Shown: positions 21,009-28,961 of the stretch, piece after piece | Layout of the letters: every line of letters begins with the position of its first letter | How positions within the stretch are numbered: the first letter of the stretch is position 1 | NCBI RefSeq assembly: GCF_014201805.1 | Contig: NZ_JACHFK010000004.1 | Location: 124,001 to 188,000, forward strand | Direction: 5' to 3' | Length of the DNA stretch: 64,000 bases | From: Deinococcus metalli | Lineage (GTDB): Bacteria > Deinococcota > Deinococci > Deinococcales > Deinococcaceae | Notes under the pieces: model-generated | The model's database searches: none | Seen by the model: the letters and a program-made list of their open reading frames with translations, nothing else | Told to the model about the DNA's origin: nothing | Position numbers and translations under genes: made by a program

Positions 21009-21419
21009 TCAGCGCACCTGCTGGATACGGATCAGGTTGCCGGCGGGATCGCGCACGGCGAAGTCGCGCACGCCGTAGGGCTGTTCGGTCGGCTCCTGCA
21101 CGACGTCGGTGGCGCCCGCCTGAACGGTCTCGAAGGTGGCGTCGAGGTCACGGGTGGCGAGCAGCAGCGTGCCGTACGTCCCCTTCGCCATCATCTCGGT
21201 GATGGTGCGGCGCTCGCCGTCGGTGAGGCCGGGCGTGGCGGCCGGTGGGTACAGCACCACGGACGTGCCGGGCTGACCGGTCGGGCCGACCGTGATCCAG
21301 TGCAGGCCGCCGTACTCGACGTCATTCCGCACCTCGAAGCCCAGGGTGTCGCGGTAGAAGGCCAGCGAGGCAGCGGGGTCGGTGTGGGGCAGGAACGTGG
21401 AATGAATGGTGAGGTCCAT
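21009..21419 (-). CDS. VOC-family (glyoxalase/bleomycin-resistance fold) protein, 136 aa
   Basis: Two-repeat vicinal oxygen chelate fold, recognised from FLPHTDPAASLAFYRDTLGFEV at the N-terminus and YGVRDFAVRDPAGNLIRIQQ at the C-terminus. Such proteins are metalloenzymes or binding proteins for small toxic compounds; the substrate is unknown. The ATG at 21419 matches the domain start. It lies 7 bp after the AraC-type regulator on the same strand and 34 bp before the UvrA-like gene, so the three may form a resistance operon. Confidence 0.85.
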   Translation of the reverse strand: MDLTIHSTFLPHTDPAASLAFYRDTLGFEVRNDVEYGGLHWITVGPTGQPGTSVVLYPPAATPGLTDGERRTITEMMAKGTYGTLLLATRDLDATFETVQAGATDVVQEPTEQPYGVRDFAVRDPAGNLIRIQQVR

Positions 21420-21426
21420 GCCGGCA

Positions 21427-21873
21427 TTATTCGGCGGGGGTGGGCGGCTCCGCTTCTCGATTCCTGACGGGCCGGGTGACCTGCTGCTCCACGCAGGCCG
21501 GAAGGCCCGCCGTTCCGCCCGCGTGCTGGTGGCGGTATGTGCTGGGCGGCACCCCGACGAGTTCTGCAAAGCGCGTGCTGAACGTGCCCAGCGATGAGCA
21601 GCCGACCGTGAAGCACACCTCGGTCACGCTCAGGTCGCCCCGGCGCAGCAGGGCCATCGCCCGCTCGATGCGGCGGGTCATCAGGTACGCGTACGGTGAC
21701 TCGCCGTAGGCCAGCCGGAACAGGCGGCTGAGGTGCCCGGCCGACATGTTCACCCCGCGGGCCAGCGCCTCGACATCCAGCGGCTGCGCGTACTCCCGGT
21801 CGATCCGGTCGCGGACACGCCGCAGCCGCGCGAGGTCGCGCAGACTCGGGGTGGGCGCAGACGTGGTCACCAC
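21427..21873 (-). CDS. AraC-family regulator, DNA-binding domain only, 148 aa
   Basis: Contains the two helix-turn-helix motifs of the AraC family: LDVEALARGVNMSAGHLSRLFR and LSVTEVCFTVGCSSLGTFSTRF, followed by VGVPPSTYRH. There is no separate ligand-binding domain; the last 25 residues are a low-complexity tail. This small type commonly sits beside a VOC-family gene and controls it, which is the arrangement here. Confidence 0.88.
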   Translation of the reverse strand: MVTTSAPTPSLRDLARLRRVRDRIDREYAQPLDVEALARGVNMSAGHLSRLFRLAYGESPYAYLMTRRIERAMALLRRGDLSVTEVCFTVGCSSLGTFSTRFAELVGVPPSTYRHQHAGGTAGLPACVEQQVTRPVRNREAEPPTPAE

Positions 21874-21922
21874 CCCGATTGTCCCACGTCGCCGCCCGGG
21901 GTCCCCCAGGTCCGGCGGACCA

Positions 21923-22858
21923 TCACGACACCTCCGGCGTGTTCCACTCCTCCTCGGTCGTGTTGGTGGCGTTCAGGATCATCATGCGCAGGCGGTAGGT
22001 GCCCCGACCGAAGGCCGTCCGCCGGGGCGAGCCCACCGGCCCCAGATCCTGCTCGATGCCCTGCAGGAACGCGCGGCCCCGCGCGATTGGAATGGCGCCG
22101 GGGCTGGCGTCGACCCGGCGCAGGGCGTCAGCGATGATCCGGTCGCCGTCCTTGCCGGCCACGGTGTTCATCAGGCGCAGCAGTTCGATCCAGAAGGTCT
22201 GGTGCAGGAGCGGCGGCCCCAGCGTGATCTCGCCACGCATGACGAACGGCCGCAGCAAGGCCGTCACCTCGTCGAGATTGAGCCGGGTGGCGCGGGCGAG
22301 TTCCGCGACACTGCGCCGCGCGTTGATGAGGCTGAGCAGGTGCCGGTGCGCGTCATCCACGGGACCGAGCGCGCTCATGGTCACGGTCAGGGCCGGTACG
22401 AGGTCATACCCGATGTCGGGCACGCTGGGTGCCAGGGCCACCGGCGGGGTGGACGGCTGCGCGGTGGTCGCGCCGCCGGCGTCCGGCGTGGCCGTCGTGT
22501 CGAGCGGCGGCGCGTGCCCCTCGTCCAGGATCTGCGCCGCGTTCATCAGCAGGTGGCCCAGCGAGGTGGTGATGGACCGGTCGGCGGTCCGCTGGTCGAG
22601 CTGGAACATGAAGGCTGCCCGGTCGTGTACCTGCATCAGCACCGCGATGGCGTGCAGGCCGGTGTGCTGCTGGAACGCAGCGTGGTGCAGCTGCCCCTCA
22701 TCGAAGTACACGCGCGCCATGCCGTACGGTGTGTGGATCAGCAGCGCGCCGGTCCGACCACACTGGTGAAGGTAGTCGAGCAGCATCGGCAGGCTGTTGT
22801 CGCCGGGCAGCAGCAGGCCAGTGAGGATAGTGGCTGTCGGGGACGGCGTGCCGGTCAC
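21923..22858 (-). CDS. DUF4388-type protein, about 311 aa
   Basis: The N-terminal third (LPMLLDYLHQCGRTGALLIH, then MARVYFDEGQLHHAAF) fits DUF4388, a domain found in Deinococcus and delta-proteobacterial signalling proteins that is predicted to sense or relay a signal. After a proline/threonine-rich linker a second domain follows (about residues 170-300), with LARATRLNLDEVTALLRPFV resembling a winged helix, and a tail unlike anything recognised. No signal peptide. The start is uncertain: the GTG at 22858 fits the domain edge, but an in-frame GTG at 22951 is possible, and neither has a good ribosome-binding site. Confidence 0.7.
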   Translation of the reverse strand: MTGTPSPTATILTGLLLPGDNSLPMLLDYLHQCGRTGALLIHTPYGMARVYFDEGQLHHAAFQQHTGLHAIAVLMQVHDRAAFMFQLDQRTADRSITTSLGHLLMNAAQILDEGHAPPLDTTATPDAGGATTAQPSTPPVALAPSVPDIGYDLVPALTVTMSALGPVDDAHRHLLSLINARRSVAELARATRLNLDEVTALLRPFVMRGEITLGPPLLHQTFWIELLRLMNTVAGKDGDRIIADALRRVDASPGAIPIARGRAFLQGIEQDLGPVGSPRRTAFGRGTYRLRMMILNATNTTEEEWNTPEVS

Positions 22859-23225
22859 GGTCCACAGCCTACGCGTCCACTCCGCACCTGCGGCAGGGTG
22901 GGCTGTCCCGGCGGTCAGACAAGCGGCCGGCGACTCCCCAAACTCGGACACAGGTCAGGCGACCAAAGAGAGATCAAGCTGAACACGACGGTAGAATTTT
23001 GCACACCTGAAATTCTGCAATTGTGTCAGGGTATATGTGTCAACGGCATAAAACAAGGGGATACAACCACGCTCCAGACGATAAAATTACATGCGTGCGA
23101 GACGCCGCCCTTCTGGTCTGAATCAAACTCCGGACGCGCCCGCTTGAGCGTCCAAGCTCATCAGTATTCGCAAGCGCTCAATCCCCTCCACATGTCACGA
23201 CGGACCGACACGACAGACTGAAGGC
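22859..23225. other. AT-rich intergenic region between divergent genes
   Basis: About 370 bp between the DUF4388 gene and the small sigma-like gene. The part from 22975 to 23120 is clearly richer in A and T than the surroundings, as expected for divergent promoters. No repeat, RNA or operator could be defined with confidence. Confidence 0.5.
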
Positions 23226-23534
23226 GTGCCCGCCCAGAACGCCAACCGGCCCCACCACGACCCGTGCGCGGCGGTGCTGGACCAGCTGGCGAGTGGCGGC
23301 GGCCGTGACCTGCGGCCCTGCATTCAGATGTACGGCGGACTGCTGCTGACCCTCGCGCACCGCTACGCCTTCCCGGACCCCGAGGAGGCGCTGTATCTCG
23401 CGTTCCTCGACGTGCGGGCCGGCTGCTCGTCGTGGCCCAGCTCGCACCTGTCCGCGCGCACGTGGGTGCTGGGCATCGGCAAGCGGTGCTACGACCGCCT
23501 GGCGCTGGTACCGGCTGACGTCGGTGGGCGCTGA
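23226..23534 (+). CDS. Small protein resembling sigma-70 region 2 only, 102 aa
   Basis: The middle of the protein, YGGLLLTLAHRYAFPDPEEA then LYLAFLDVRAG and ARTWVLGIGKRCYDRL, follows the pattern of region 2 of extracytoplasmic-function sigma factors: a helix with YGG, a DPEEAxxxxF helix and a xxWLxxIxRxxxxDxxR helix. The gene stops shortly after that point, so region 4, which binds the -35 element, is absent. Start is GTG at 23226. The similarity is weak and was judged by eye; it could also be an unrelated helical protein. Confidence 0.45.
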   Translation: MPAQNANRPHHDPCAAVLDQLASGGGRDLRPCIQMYGGLLLTLAHRYAFPDPEEALYLAFLDVRAGCSSWPSSHLSARTWVLGIGKRCYDRLALVPADVGGR

Positions 23535-23809
23535 GCGCGCAGCTGCCGTATCGCGCCAGTGCGCTGATCATGGGCCGATCATGAACGGCCTCCTACCCTG
23601 AAGTGTCGCCCGGTCGTCCACGAGGCCGTGTCGGTGCCCAAAGTCGGGTGATCGACTTCGGTTGCCGGCCATGCAGCTGGGGCGCCGGAGCGACACGAAG
23701 CACTGGACGCGTGCACGGCAGACAGGGCAAGCCCTTGCACCCGGCCCGGCCGCACTCTCCAGCGCGAATTCGCCGGGCACCACTTCGCCACCCTGAGGAG
23801 GGAAGGACA

Positions 23810-24742
23810 ATGAACCGGATCGTGATGTGTGGACTGCTGCTCGGCCTGGTCGCGTGTGGGGGTACGTCCACGCCGACGCCGAAACCCACCCAGAAGACTG
23901 TGAACGACGTCGTCCTGACGCCCACACAGCTCAGCGTGCCGCTCAGCACCTTCGATATCGGCGGCTACCCCGTGCAGACCGTGATGGTCGGCAACAGCAT
24001 CTATTTCGGAAATTATTCCAACACCGCCAAAACGCAGTTCTTCGTCCGGTACGACATCGCATCCAACACGTTCTCGTCACCGCTGGCCACCTCAATGAAC
24101 GTCTGCGGCTGCGGGTACACGAGCAAACTGGTCAGCGACGGCACGAATATTTACTACATCGCCAACGACGCCACGAAGTACACGGCGTCGACGAACGCGT
24201 GGTCGACCATCAACTATCCGACGACGGCCCATGACAACGCGGGCGAGGCCGGCGTCACGTACGCCAACGGCAACATCTACTTCGTGGGCGGCCGGACGGC
24301 GAGCAACCTCTTCAAGTATTACAGCGTCAGCCAGAATGCGTGGTTCACGGCGCCGAACGCCCTGTATGCCACGACCTCCAGCCAGTTGGTGGCCTTCAAG
24401 GACCGGATCTACGCGATCGGCGGAACCGGCGCCCCCACCAAGATGGCCTACTATTCGACCAGCTCGAACACCTGGACGCCAGTCAAGGATGTTCCGTTCA
24501 CCGTCATGACGAGCTACGAGACAGTATTCGGCGCGGCGCTCGGCAACTACATCTACCTGCTCCAGAACGATTCCATCCAGATCTACGACCCCGCGAACGA
24601 TGTGTGGGCCACCACGCCGGTCAAGGTCACCGGACTGCCGAGCTACGGCGCCATGCTGACTGATGGCCAGAACCTGTACATCGCCGGCAAGAACGCGTCG
24701 AACGTTCCGGCCGTCACCCGCGTGGCCGTGTCGGTCAAGTAA
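23810..24742 (+). CDS. Kelch-like beta-propeller lipoprotein, 310 aa
   Basis: Begins with a lipoprotein signal peptide: LLLGLVAC with the lipidated cysteine at residue 16, then a Thr/Pro-rich linker. The rest is built of repeats of about 45-50 residues with Kelch-like features, for example IYFVGGRTASNLFKYYSVS and IYAIGGTGAPTKMAYYSTS, each ending in a NxW strand. Likely a surface-anchored propeller of unknown binding function. An AGGAGGGAAGG ribosome-binding site precedes the ATG. It stands alone between a sigma-like gene and a convergent recombinase. Confidence 0.8.
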   Translation: MNRIVMCGLLLGLVACGGTSTPTPKPTQKTVNDVVLTPTQLSVPLSTFDIGGYPVQTVMVGNSIYFGNYSNTAKTQFFVRYDIASNTFSSPLATSMNVCGCGYTSKLVSDGTNIYYIANDATKYTASTNAWSTINYPTTAHDNAGEAGVTYANGNIYFVGGRTASNLFKYYSVSQNAWFTAPNALYATTSSQLVAFKDRIYAIGGTGAPTKMAYYSTSSNTWTPVKDVPFTVMTSYETVFGAALGNYIYLLQNDSIQIYDPANDVWATTPVKVTGLPSYGAMLTDGQNLYIAGKNASNVPAVTRVAVSVK

Positions 24743-24763
24743 ACGCGGTGGAGACCGGCCCGG

Positions 24764-25795
24764 CTACCAGTCGCGCATCGCCTTGTTCGCGCGGCCCGAA
24801 CCGACCCGCACGTACGAGCGCGTGACGTTGATGTCCGCGTGGCCCAGCACCTCCGCCACTGCCACGAAGTCGCCCAGCGCCTCGTACAGCCGCGTGCCGG
24901 TCGCCTTACGGAACGCGTGGCAGCCCCGCCAGTCGGTCACCGGCCGGCCATGCTCATCGACACCGTCACGCTCGAAGTATGGCCTGAGCAGGTTGGCGGC
25001 GGCTGCGCGTGTGCGGAAGGGCAGCACCATCGCCGCCGCGTGGGACCGCCGCCGGGGCAGCGCTCTGTACGAGCGCAGGGCGACGGCCAGCCGGTCCGAC
25101 AGGCCCACAGTGCGGCTCTTGCGGCCCTTGCCAGAACGAACTGTGATGTACGGTTCGTCCTCATCCAGAAACACGTCCGACCACGCGAGGTCGAGGGCTT
25201 CCTGGATCCGCAGCCCCGTGTGCGACAGCAGCAGCAGCAGGGTGCGGGCGCCCTGGACCTTCAATCGCTCACGGCCCGTCGAGGCCAACAGCGCCTCGTC
25301 CACCTTCCCGAACACGCGCCGCAGCACCGCCGGCGAATACGGCGGGTTTTTCGTCAGCGGGTGCTCGTGGTCCTTGGGCACCCGCACGCCGGCGAACGGG
25401 GTGACGTCGCTCGCCCCGGCCCAGCGCAGCGCCTTATATAAGGAGGCGGCGGCGGCCACCTTGCCGCGCACGGTGGCGATCTTGCGGCGCTCGAGCAGGG
25501 CCAGCACGTACGCCTGCGCGTCGTCCAGGCTGGGCCGCAGCACGTTCAGGGCGTGCTCCTGCGCGTACTGCACAAACTGCGTGACGCCGGTGCGGTACGC
25601 ACTGAGGGTGTGCGGACTCACCAGAATGCCGCTCGCGCCGTACAGGCCCAGGTACGCTTCGGTCAGGCTCCACAGTCCATCCGCGTCCTTCTGTGCAGCG
25701 GCCTCCACCGCGCGGCGCCGGCGCTCGTCCGCGTGGAGGGCCAGCCACGACCGCGCCCGGTCACCGAGGGCCGAGCGGTAGACGTCGAGGGTCAT
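24764..25795 (-). CDS. Tyrosine recombinase/integrase, XerC/D-like, 343 aa
   Basis: Site-specific recombinase with an N-terminal SAM-like core-binding domain (LSAYRTGVTQFVQYAQEHAL) and a C-terminal catalytic domain. The catalytic set is visible: Arg in HTGLRIQEALDL, His and Arg in CHAFRKATGTRLY, His in LGHADINVTRSYVR, and the nucleophile Tyr in the same motif. The length is normal for Xer-type enzymes. The ATG at 25795 was chosen; the frame stays open upstream through a TTG at 25843. A dif-like inverted repeat lies just beyond that, at 25844-25877. Confidence 0.9.
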   Translation of the reverse strand: MTLDVYRSALGDRARSWLALHADERRRRAVEAAAQKDADGLWSLTEAYLGLYGASGILVSPHTLSAYRTGVTQFVQYAQEHALNVLRPSLDDAQAYVLALLERRKIATVRGKVAAAASLYKALRWAGASDVTPFAGVRVPKDHEHPLTKNPPYSPAVLRRVFGKVDEALLASTGRERLKVQGARTLLLLLSHTGLRIQEALDLAWSDVFLDEDEPYITVRSGKGRKSRTVGLSDRLAVALRSYRALPRRRSHAAAMVLPFRTRAAAANLLRPYFERDGVDEHGRPVTDWRGCHAFRKATGTRLYEALGDFVAVAEVLGHADINVTRSYVRVGSGRANKAMRDW

Positions 25796-25843
25796 CGGAC
25801 TACCGGCCGGAGGCAGATCAGGGACGTCAGCAGTTGCATTGCT

Positions 25844-25877
25844 CAAACTATACACAACACGGCTTATGAATAGTTTG
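25844..25877 (-). other. dif-like recombination site candidate
   Basis: A 34-bp imperfect palindrome: outer arms CAAACTAT (25844-25851) and ATAGTTTG (25870-25877) are perfect inverted repeats. Extended to 14 bp, the arms match at 12 positions around a 6-bp centre (CACGGC). The inner arm edges read CACAA and TTATG on the plus strand, close to the CATAA/TTATG edges of XerCD dif sites. It sits 48 bp upstream of the recombinase ATG. It could instead be an operator, since TATAGT within it could serve as a -10 box. Confidence 0.45.
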
Positions 25878-26073
25878 CTGGCTTCGCTGACTGGGGAGAG
25901 GCCATCGCCCGGACCCACACCTAGTTCGGCCGCCCTCCACACGAACGCCCTCGGTGGTTCCTGCCGCCGGCGAAGCGGCGACAGAAGTCCAGCGTGACCT
26001 TCAGCGCTTGATCCGCGGGCCGTGGGCCGCACCCGGTTATGAGCATCCAGCAAGCACTCTCAAGTCGCTCGCC

Positions 26074-26104
26074 TTGACATCGCCCCCTCACCTCGGTCAT
26101 CATG
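26074..26104 (+). promoter_or_regulatory. Candidate promoter of the first lacI gene
   Basis: A perfect -35 hexamer TTGACA at 26074-26079 is followed, after an 18-nt spacer, by CATCAT at 26098-26103, a partial -10 match. The LacI-type operator half-palindrome begins 13 bp further on. Confidence 0.5.
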
Positions 26105-26115
26105 GGCCAACTCAA

Positions 26116-26127
26116 GCAAACGTTGTC
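26116..26127. promoter_or_regulatory. LacI-type operator, imperfect copy
   Basis: GCAAACGTTGTC is a degenerate version of the palindrome GGCAAACGTTTGCC found at 27242-27255. The left half is identical and the central CG is kept, as in LacI-family operators. Its place just downstream of the promoter and upstream of the lacI gene suggests autorepression. Confidence 0.6.
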
Positions 26128-26169
26128 CTGCCGACTGGGCGGGCACATTTCGCATCCCACCGTCAGGAG

Positions 26170-27225
26170 GTGAGAGCCCTGTCACGTGTCCGCACGCAAG
26201 AAAAGTCTGCCACCATCAAGGACGTCGCGCGGGTGGCGGGCGTCTCCTTCTCGACGGTCTCCCGCGTCGTGAACAACTCCAAACCGGTGGATGAACCCAC
26301 CAGACAGCGGGTCATGCAGGCCATCGCAGAACTGCGCTACGTGCCCAACTCCCTTGCGCGTGGACTCCAGACACGGCGATCCCGGTGCCTGGGCATGATG
26401 CTGCCCGAGATCGGCAGCTCCGGCGCGGCAAAATTCCTGGAAGGCGCCGAGTCCTACGCACGCGAGGCCGGCTACACCATGCTGCTCATGACCACCGCGG
26501 CAGACACGGCGCGGGAACTCGAGTGCTTTTCGATCATGCGCCAGCAGCAGATCGACGGCGTGCTGTGGACTGCGGCGACGTACACCGACGCCCACCGTGA
26601 GTGGCAGCAGCACCACACCCTCCCGATGGTCGTGCTTGCGCAGGACTTTTCCCCCTACGGCCTACCGAGCGTTCTGGTCGACAACTACCACGCGGCCTAC
26701 GACGCGGCCGAACATCTGATCGGTCACGGACACCGCCGGATCGCCATGATCACCGGCGACCTGAACGACCGCGCCGTGGGCCTCGCCCGCTTCCAGGGCT
26801 TTGAAGACGCGCTCGCGGCGCATGGGCTGACCGTTGCCCCGGACCTCGTGGTGAGGGGGGATGTCTCGGCCCACGGACGGGATATCGCGTCGCGCGGAAG
26901 CGGGTACGCGGCGATGGCACAGCTGATGGCGCACCAGCCCACCGCCGTTCTCGCTGCCTCGGACAACCTGGCGATCGGGGCCATGCAATACCTGATCGAG
27001 CAGGGTCGGTCGATCCCGGGCGACGTGTCCATCATGGGATTCGACGACCTGGATATCGCAGCCCATCCGATGCTGCGCCTGTCGACCGTCGCGTTCGACT
27101 TCCATGATCTCGGGGTGCTCGCCGCGCGCACCCTCATCGAGCTGCTGCACGGCGAGGCCGCCACCGCGCCCGTTCAGTTGTCGCCATACCGCCTGGTCCT
27201 GAGAGACACCGTGCGCCGTCTCTGA
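26170..27225 (+). CDS. LacI-family transcriptional regulator, about 351 aa
   Basis: N-terminal helix-turn-helix TIKDVARVAGVSFSTVSRVVNN with the hinge YVPNSLARGLQTRRS, then a periplasmic-binding-protein-like sensor domain (LGMMLPEIGSSGAAKFLEGA through GFDDLDIAAHPMLRLSTV). It probably represses the transporter operon that follows and itself, through the GCAAACGTTTGC-type sites. The start is ambiguous: GTG at 26170 overlaps the AGGAGG ribosome-binding site, whereas a CTG at 26179 is ideally spaced from it. Confidence 0.9.
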   Translation: MRALSRVRTQEKSATIKDVARVAGVSFSTVSRVVNNSKPVDEPTRQRVMQAIAELRYVPNSLARGLQTRRSRCLGMMLPEIGSSGAAKFLEGAESYAREAGYTMLLMTTAADTARELECFSIMRQQQIDGVLWTAATYTDAHREWQQHHTLPMVVLAQDFSPYGLPSVLVDNYHAAYDAAEHLIGHGHRRIAMITGDLNDRAVGLARFQGFEDALAAHGLTVAPDLVVRGDVSAHGRDIASRGSGYAAMAQLMAHQPTAVLAASDNLAIGAMQYLIEQGRSIPGDVSIMGFDDLDIAAHPMLRLSTVAFDFHDLGVLAARTLIELLHGEAATAPVQLSPYRLVLRDTVRRL

Positions 27226-27233
27226 TTTTTTTT
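27202..27233 (+). terminator. Rho-independent terminator overlapping the end of lacI
   Basis: AGAGAC (27202-27207) pairs with GTCTCT (27218-27223), with extra pairing inside the loop, and a run of eight T follows at 27226-27233. The stem includes the last codons of lacI. It separates lacI from the transporter genes or throttles read-through into them. Confidence 0.75.
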
Positions 27234-27241
27234 CCAGCTCA

Positions 27242-27255
27242 GGCAAACGTTTGCC
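27242..27255. promoter_or_regulatory. LacI-family operator of the transporter operon
   Basis: GGCAAACGTTTGCC is a perfect 14-bp palindrome with a central CG, the classic form of LacI/GalR operators. It lies between the lacI terminator and the first transporter gene. A related imperfect copy at 26116-26127 precedes lacI. Confidence 0.8.
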
Positions 27256-27270
27256 AAAGGAGTTCCCACG

Positions 27271-27300
27271 ATGAATTCACCGCCCGGCTCCCGGTCCTGA
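27271..27300 (+). CDS. Possible leader peptide MNSPPGSRS
   Basis: A nine-residue open frame with ATG at 27271 and TGA at 27298-27300. An AAAGGAG ribosome-binding site lies 8 nt before the ATG and abuts the operator. It ends 36 bp before the substrate-binding protein gene. No proof of translation; position and ribosome-binding site are the only support. Confidence 0.35.
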   Translation: MNSPPGSRS

Positions 27301-27336
27301 CCACCCCACCCGCATCTCACTCCCCGGAGGATTCCC

Positions 27337-28884
27337 ATGAAGACCCGCATGCCCACGCCGCGCACCACGTCCACCGCCGCCCTGCTCACCGTGGGCCTGC
27401 TCTTCGGCGCCGCAACCGCCGCCGTGACTCCCCCCGGCGACACGCTCACGGTCGCCATCGGCAACGCGCCGGCCTCGCTCGACCCGTCGGGCGGTGAAGC
27501 CAGCAACGAGTACTACTACACCCTCGCCTACGACTCCCTGATCAACTTCGACTACGACGCCAAGTACAAGCCGGCCCTCGCCACGAGCTGGAAATGGGTC
27601 GGCAGCGACTACAAGGCCATCGACATCCAACTGCGCAAGGGCGTGAAGTTCAGCGACGGCAGCACCTTCGATGCGAACGCCGTCAAGGCGTGGCTCGACC
27701 TCCAGATGAAGAACAAGTCGCCCGTGGCCGTCAACCTGGGCACGCAGTCCGTCCAGGTCACCAGCCCGACCTCCATCCGCCTGACCATGGCGAACTCCAA
27801 CCCGCTCACGCTGCTGTTCCTCTCGCGCACGTGGCTGTCCGGGGTCATCCCCTGCCCCAAGGCCTCCACCACCCCGGCGATCCTCAAGGCAGCGACCTGC
27901 GGCACCGGCCCGTACGTCCTCGACACCAAGCAGACGGTCACGGGCGACACCTACACCTACGTGGCCAACCCCAACTACTGGAACCCGGCCAGGGTGCAGT
28001 GGAAAAAAGTCATCCTCAAGGTCGTCAATAACCCGCAGGCCGCACTCGACGCCGTCCGCGCCGGCCAGGCCCAGGTGGCGTGGCCGGCCCAGGCGTCCCT
28101 GATCCAGTCCGCGACGTCCGCCGGGCTGAAGAGCGCCGGGGTGTCGCAGAACATCCTGGGTCTGGATTTCCTCGACAAGAGCGGCAAGGTGGTTCCGGCC
28201 CTCAAGGACGTCCGCGTGCGCCAGGCCCTCAACTACGCCGTTGACCGCAAGGCCCTCGCCACCGCGCTCGGCGGTGGGCAGGGCGATCCGGTCTCCACGC
28301 AGTTCCTCGAGGGCGCCGACGGCTACGACGCCAGCCTCACCAACGCCTACCCGTACGACGTGGCCAAGGCCAAGCAGCTGCTCGCGGCCGCGGGCTACCC
28401 GCAGGGCTTCGACCTCACCATCCTGTCCACACCGATTGCCGGCCTCGACACCCTGATGCAGGCGGTCGTGGGGTACTGGCAGGCCATCGGGGTGAAGGCC
28501 AAGGTCGACACCAAGCCCCAGGCGTCGGACTTCTTCGCCGGCCTGACCTCCGGCAAATACGGCGTGGCGGCGGCAGCCCTCGGCGCGACCAACCCGACCC
28601 TGCTCGCGTGGAACTGCTGCTTCCACCCGGGCGCCGTGTGGAACCCGGACACCACGAAGGTGCCGGCGTTCGAGGCGCTGGTCGCGAAGCTGCGCGTGAC
28701 GGACCCCGAGAAGGCCGCGCCGGTTGCGAAGCAGATCAACAGCTACATGACCAAGAACGCGTGGTTCGTCCCCGTCTACAGTGGCAAGCTGAACTACGTC
28801 TACGACCCCAAGAAGGTCACGCTGGCCACCCCGTCCGGCGCTCAGCCGGTCATCGACATCCTCGACGTCAAGCCCGCGAAGTAA
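27337..28884 (+). CDS. ABC transporter substrate-binding protein, family 5 (DppA/OppA-like), 515 aa
   Basis: Exported solute receptor with a signal peptide (AALLTVGLLFGAATAA). Family 5 features: TLTVAIGNAPASLDPSGGEAS, YDSLINFD, LRKGVKFSDGSTFDANAVKAW, GTGPYVLD, and a C-terminal PVYSGKLNYVYDPKKV. Family 5 receptors bind peptides, nickel or oligosaccharides. The accompanying esterases and LacI regulators point to an oligosaccharide, but that is inference. A GGAGG site precedes the ATG. First main gene of the operon; a hairpin follows it. Confidence 0.93.
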   Translation: MKTRMPTPRTTSTAALLTVGLLFGAATAAVTPPGDTLTVAIGNAPASLDPSGGEASNEYYYTLAYDSLINFDYDAKYKPALATSWKWVGSDYKAIDIQLRKGVKFSDGSTFDANAVKAWLDLQMKNKSPVAVNLGTQSVQVTSPTSIRLTMANSNPLTLLFLSRTWLSGVIPCPKASTTPAILKAATCGTGPYVLDTKQTVTGDTYTYVANPNYWNPARVQWKKVILKVVNNPQAALDAVRAGQAQVAWPAQASLIQSATSAGLKSAGVSQNILGLDFLDKSGKVVPALKDVRVRQALNYAVDRKALATALGGGQGDPVSTQFLEGADGYDASLTNAYPYDVAKAKQLLAAAGYPQGFDLTILSTPIAGLDTLMQAVVGYWQAIGVKAKVDTKPQASDFFAGLTSGKYGVAAAALGATNPTLLAWNCCFHPGAVWNPDTTKVPAFEALVAKLRVTDPEKAAPVAKQINSYMTKNAWFVPVYSGKLNYVYDPKKVTLATPSGAQPVIDILDVKPAK

Positions 28885-28895
28885 ACCGGGTTATC

Positions 28896-28933
28896 GCGGT
28901 CTCACTGCACTCAGCATCACCACGTGAGACCGC
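28896..28933 (+). repeat. Intercistronic hairpin after the substrate-binding protein gene
   Basis: GCGGTCTCAC (28896-28905) and GTGAGACCGC (28924-28933) form a perfect 10-bp stem with an 18-nt loop, 11 bp after the stop codon. There is no T-run. Such structures behind binding-protein genes often protect the upstream mRNA or reduce read-through, giving more receptor than membrane protein. Confidence 0.65.
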
Positions 28934-28961
28934 GCTCCCCCACCAGCACGAGGAGTTCCAG

